The notes below the pieces were generated by a model that was not told the DNA's origin, searched no databases, and worked only from the letters and a program-made list of their open reading frames with translations. From Haliclystus octoradiatus (Eukaryota; Cnidaria; Staurozoa; Stauromedusae; Haliclystidae): a stretch of DNA of 64,000 bases. The translations under genes and the position numbers were made by a program. The stretch lies in NCBI GenBank assembly GCA_916610825.1, contig CAKAJK010000011.1, positions 1 through 64,000 on the forward strand, read 5' to 3'. Below are positions 61,431 to 64,000 of this stretch, piece after piece. The first letter of the stretch is position 1. Each line of letters opens with the position of its first letter.

Positions 61431-63303
61431 GAGGCCCATTTCCGAAGGAAAAAGTTTTCCCCGCAGGGGAAAACTTTTTTCTCCCCGTGCAGCGAGCGGA
61501 GTCGAGCCCACAATAACCAAACCCGGAACGCAATATTTTTTTTAAACTTACGTAGAGAAGCTAGATTTAGCGGCGTTTTTTCGACCAGAACGGGCGGCGC
61601 TACTGCCATTATTTTTCGACCATCGTGCTTGTCGGCCTGCAAAACCTGAACACCACAATTTTTTTTTCGTTCTGATCACTTTAACTATTTTATTTTAATT
61701 TTATTTATTCAGGAGTTTATCGCGGATTTTGGCGGGTGGCGCAATATATTCAATGGACGATCCGAGACAATTATTTTAGGCACCGCCTCCACCGCGAACG
61801 GATCGACCGCCTCTTGCTGTTCACCACTGTGACGATGACGTCTGTCTGCTGCTGCCGTTGTTTATGCCACAAAGAGATCACAAAGACCTTTGCAATTGCC
61901 ATTGATGAACCGAACAAAACAGCAGCCCACGCCATGCATGACGATCACGAAGCCAAGACGACAATATACTACGAAAGACCATTTACGCATTATTTAATAA
62001 TATGCAACTTGTTGCCCATAGCGGATTGATTATTTATCGCTGGGATTGTTATTTAATAACGTGTGTATATTACCATTTGTTTATTGCTATTGACGTTTCT
62101 CACTGTATGGCTGTTTAATCGACGAGTAGTTTTTGATCGGTGTTGTTTCTGCTACTGCGTTGTTGTCGAATGATAAAATGGCCTCTATCAAAAGTGTTGT
62201 CGTTTGCCACTGTTTCTTAACGGATTTGAACTCTGACGAGGTGAGTGAATTGTTGTGTGTTTAACTTGCTTGCCACTGGGCCCGATCGCTTGTTGTTCGT
62301 CTCGATTAGTTGCCTTGTTGCCGTGCCGTTTGAATGTTTTGACCGCTGTCACTTTTGCCAATTGTTTTTCGACATTTACGTTTGACTATTCTCGCGCGCG
62401 CTGGGCCGGTCTGATGCCCTCGACACTTTGACCTTTTGACCTGTTTGTTTGCTACTTTGGCCTGGGCTATCTACTCGTCGATTCTCCTTTATTTGCTTGT
62501 CTAACTATACGTTTTTATTTCGACGTTTTCACATTGTTATTTCGACTTCCTTGTTGTTGCCTTCGTTCGCACACCGCGCAGGTGTTGTTGTTGTATTTCA
62601 CTGCTTTGTATTGATTCCGTGCGCGCGTGTATTATTCTGTAAACTTTATTTTGTCAAGTACGTGTTAAGCAGTACGTGTTCTTCGAACAGGCAAGTCGTC
62701 AAGAATTTAATTAACACTACTATGTATGTTTGCAATTGATTGACTATCAGTGCTGCGTGTTTTCGACCTTCGTTGAACGACAATCAACAATAACTGTTTA
62801 CACGTTTTGACGTTCTTTTGACTACTGTCTGTACGATTGTTATTGGACAATGCTAATTATAGTGTCGTCCCGTTGATAAGCAAGCAGTTCACTGCTGCTT
62901 TTGCCTTGTTGTGTGTCGAATTAATTTTAATAGTTTAATTAATACCGCCTGTTGTCCATTTATACTATCGCTTCCCTTTCGCGTGTTATTTTAATTCTAT
63001 TGACCTTGTTGTATTTGCATTTGTGCTGATTTTTGATTTTTCAGAGACGTGCAGGCCCCATTCGCATTTTTATTCCGTATTCTAGTTCTCTCTGCCGCCC
63101 CCTGCCGACCCTCAACGACCCCAAATACCACCGCCTTTCCCCGTGCCCTCTTTCGGTAGTAGTAGTAGCAACAGTCTGTAGTCATCATCACTGTATCATC
63201 ATCGTCGTTTTAATAGAGTAGCAGCAGAAGTAGAAGTTGGAGATAACAATCAAATGGCAGTAGTAGGATAGGACAGAGAGAGTCTGATGGCCTGGGCTCA
63301 CTA
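61431..63303. repeat. 1.83 kb tandem repeat, unit 19 (head H3, body c)
   Basis: 1,873 bp. Near copy of unit 2 with the same H3 hairpin; lacks the extra AGCAT of unit 2 at its 2430 position. Confidence 0.95.
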
Positions 63304-64000
63304 GAGGCCCCTTTCCGCAAGCAGAAAAATTTTCCACGATTTTTCCCCCCGTGCAGCGAGCGGAGTCGAGCCCACCATCATCAAAACCGGAACACAATAT
63401 TTTTAGAAATGTCCATTGAGGTGACTAGATTTAGCGGCGTTTTCTCGACCAGAACGGGCGGCGCTACTGCCATTATTTTTCCACCATCGTGCTTGTCGGC
63501 CTGCAAAACCTGAACACCATAATTTTTTTTTCGTTCTGAACACTTTAACTATTTTATTTTAATTTTATTATTTCAGGAGTTTATCGCGGATTTTGGCGGG
63601 TGGCGCAATATATTCAATGGACGATCCGAGACAATTATTTTAGGCACCGCCTCCACCACGAACGGATCGACCACCTCTTGCTGTTCACCACTGTGACGAT
63701 GACGTCTGCTGCCGTTGTTTATGCCACAAAGAGAACAAAGCCCTTTGCCATTGACGAACAGTTTTCGACAAAGACCTTTGCAATTGCCATTGACGAACCG
63801 AACAAAACGGCAGCCCACGCCATGCTTGACGATCACGAAGGCAAGACGACAGCTGCACACCCGAAGGCGAACGAAGTCAAAGAAAATTCACTTATTACTG
63901 ACGACAGTTTACTCGTGGTTATTTAATATGGAGCTTGCTGCCCGTCGTGGATTTTATATTACCGTTTGTTCGTGGCTATTCAAGACTATGGTTATTTAAT
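63304..64000. repeat. 1.83 kb tandem repeat, unit 20, cut by window end (head H1, body a)
   Basis: Near copy of unit 3. The first donor-like site reads GAG|GTGACT instead of GAG|GTAACT. Confidence 0.93.

Overview
The window looks like nuclear DNA of an animal, probably a marine invertebrate, though no host gene allows a firm placement. It is AT-rich, the genes have many short GT-AG introns, and the rest is satellites and transposon parts. There are no bacterial features such as operons or ribosome binding sites.

Layout. 1-10597 and 40423-64000 are one tandem array of a ~1.83 kb repeat: 18 units with a start in the window, most of them full length, plus one old partial unit. The units fall into subtypes that recur in blocks, a higher-order structure. 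5554-5833 is a 280 bp non-repeat spacer. 10598-40422 (~29.8 kb) interrupts the array. It holds, left to right: unique AT-rich DNA; a 105 bp minisatellite with a 421 bp higher-order period (11369-13913); a 1,075 bp module D1 (13914-14988); a promoter and a small six-exon gene for a probable OB-fold protein (15326-17726), with a MITE-like insertion in one intron; a second 105 bp minisatellite (19035-20035) and second module D2 (20036-21110); a very large gene (21628-36778); and a tail of decayed repeats to 40422.

The large gene is the centre of the window. By joining GT-AG exons by eye I get 48 exons that stay in frame for about 2,790 codons. They encode a Helitron-type rolling-circle transposase/helicase: AT-hook and CCHC knuckle, 14 tandemly duplicated exon-intron units coding a 27-residue repeat, Cys-rich exons, a long N-terminal region, HUH Rep endonuclease (FIT, HIH and YVTKY motifs), Pif1-type helicase (GPPGSGKS, GDHCQLQPV, LVSRVRS), and a GIY-YIG-like C-terminal domain with altered key residues.

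How the parts may fit together (inference): the OB-fold protein may bind single-stranded DNA as a partner of the RepHel protein, as RPA-like proteins do in some Helitrons. Both genes sit behind the same minisatellite-plus-D module, and both have a start codon cut off from the rest of the protein by an intron. D1 and D2 each carry an inverted copy of the small gene's promoter. The 1.83 kb repeat is not obviously protein coding, but it carries splice-site-like sequences, a hairpin kept by compensatory change at each unit head, and a TC...CTAG edge where the array meets the spacer. A rolling-circle origin for the array is therefore worth testing but is not shown.
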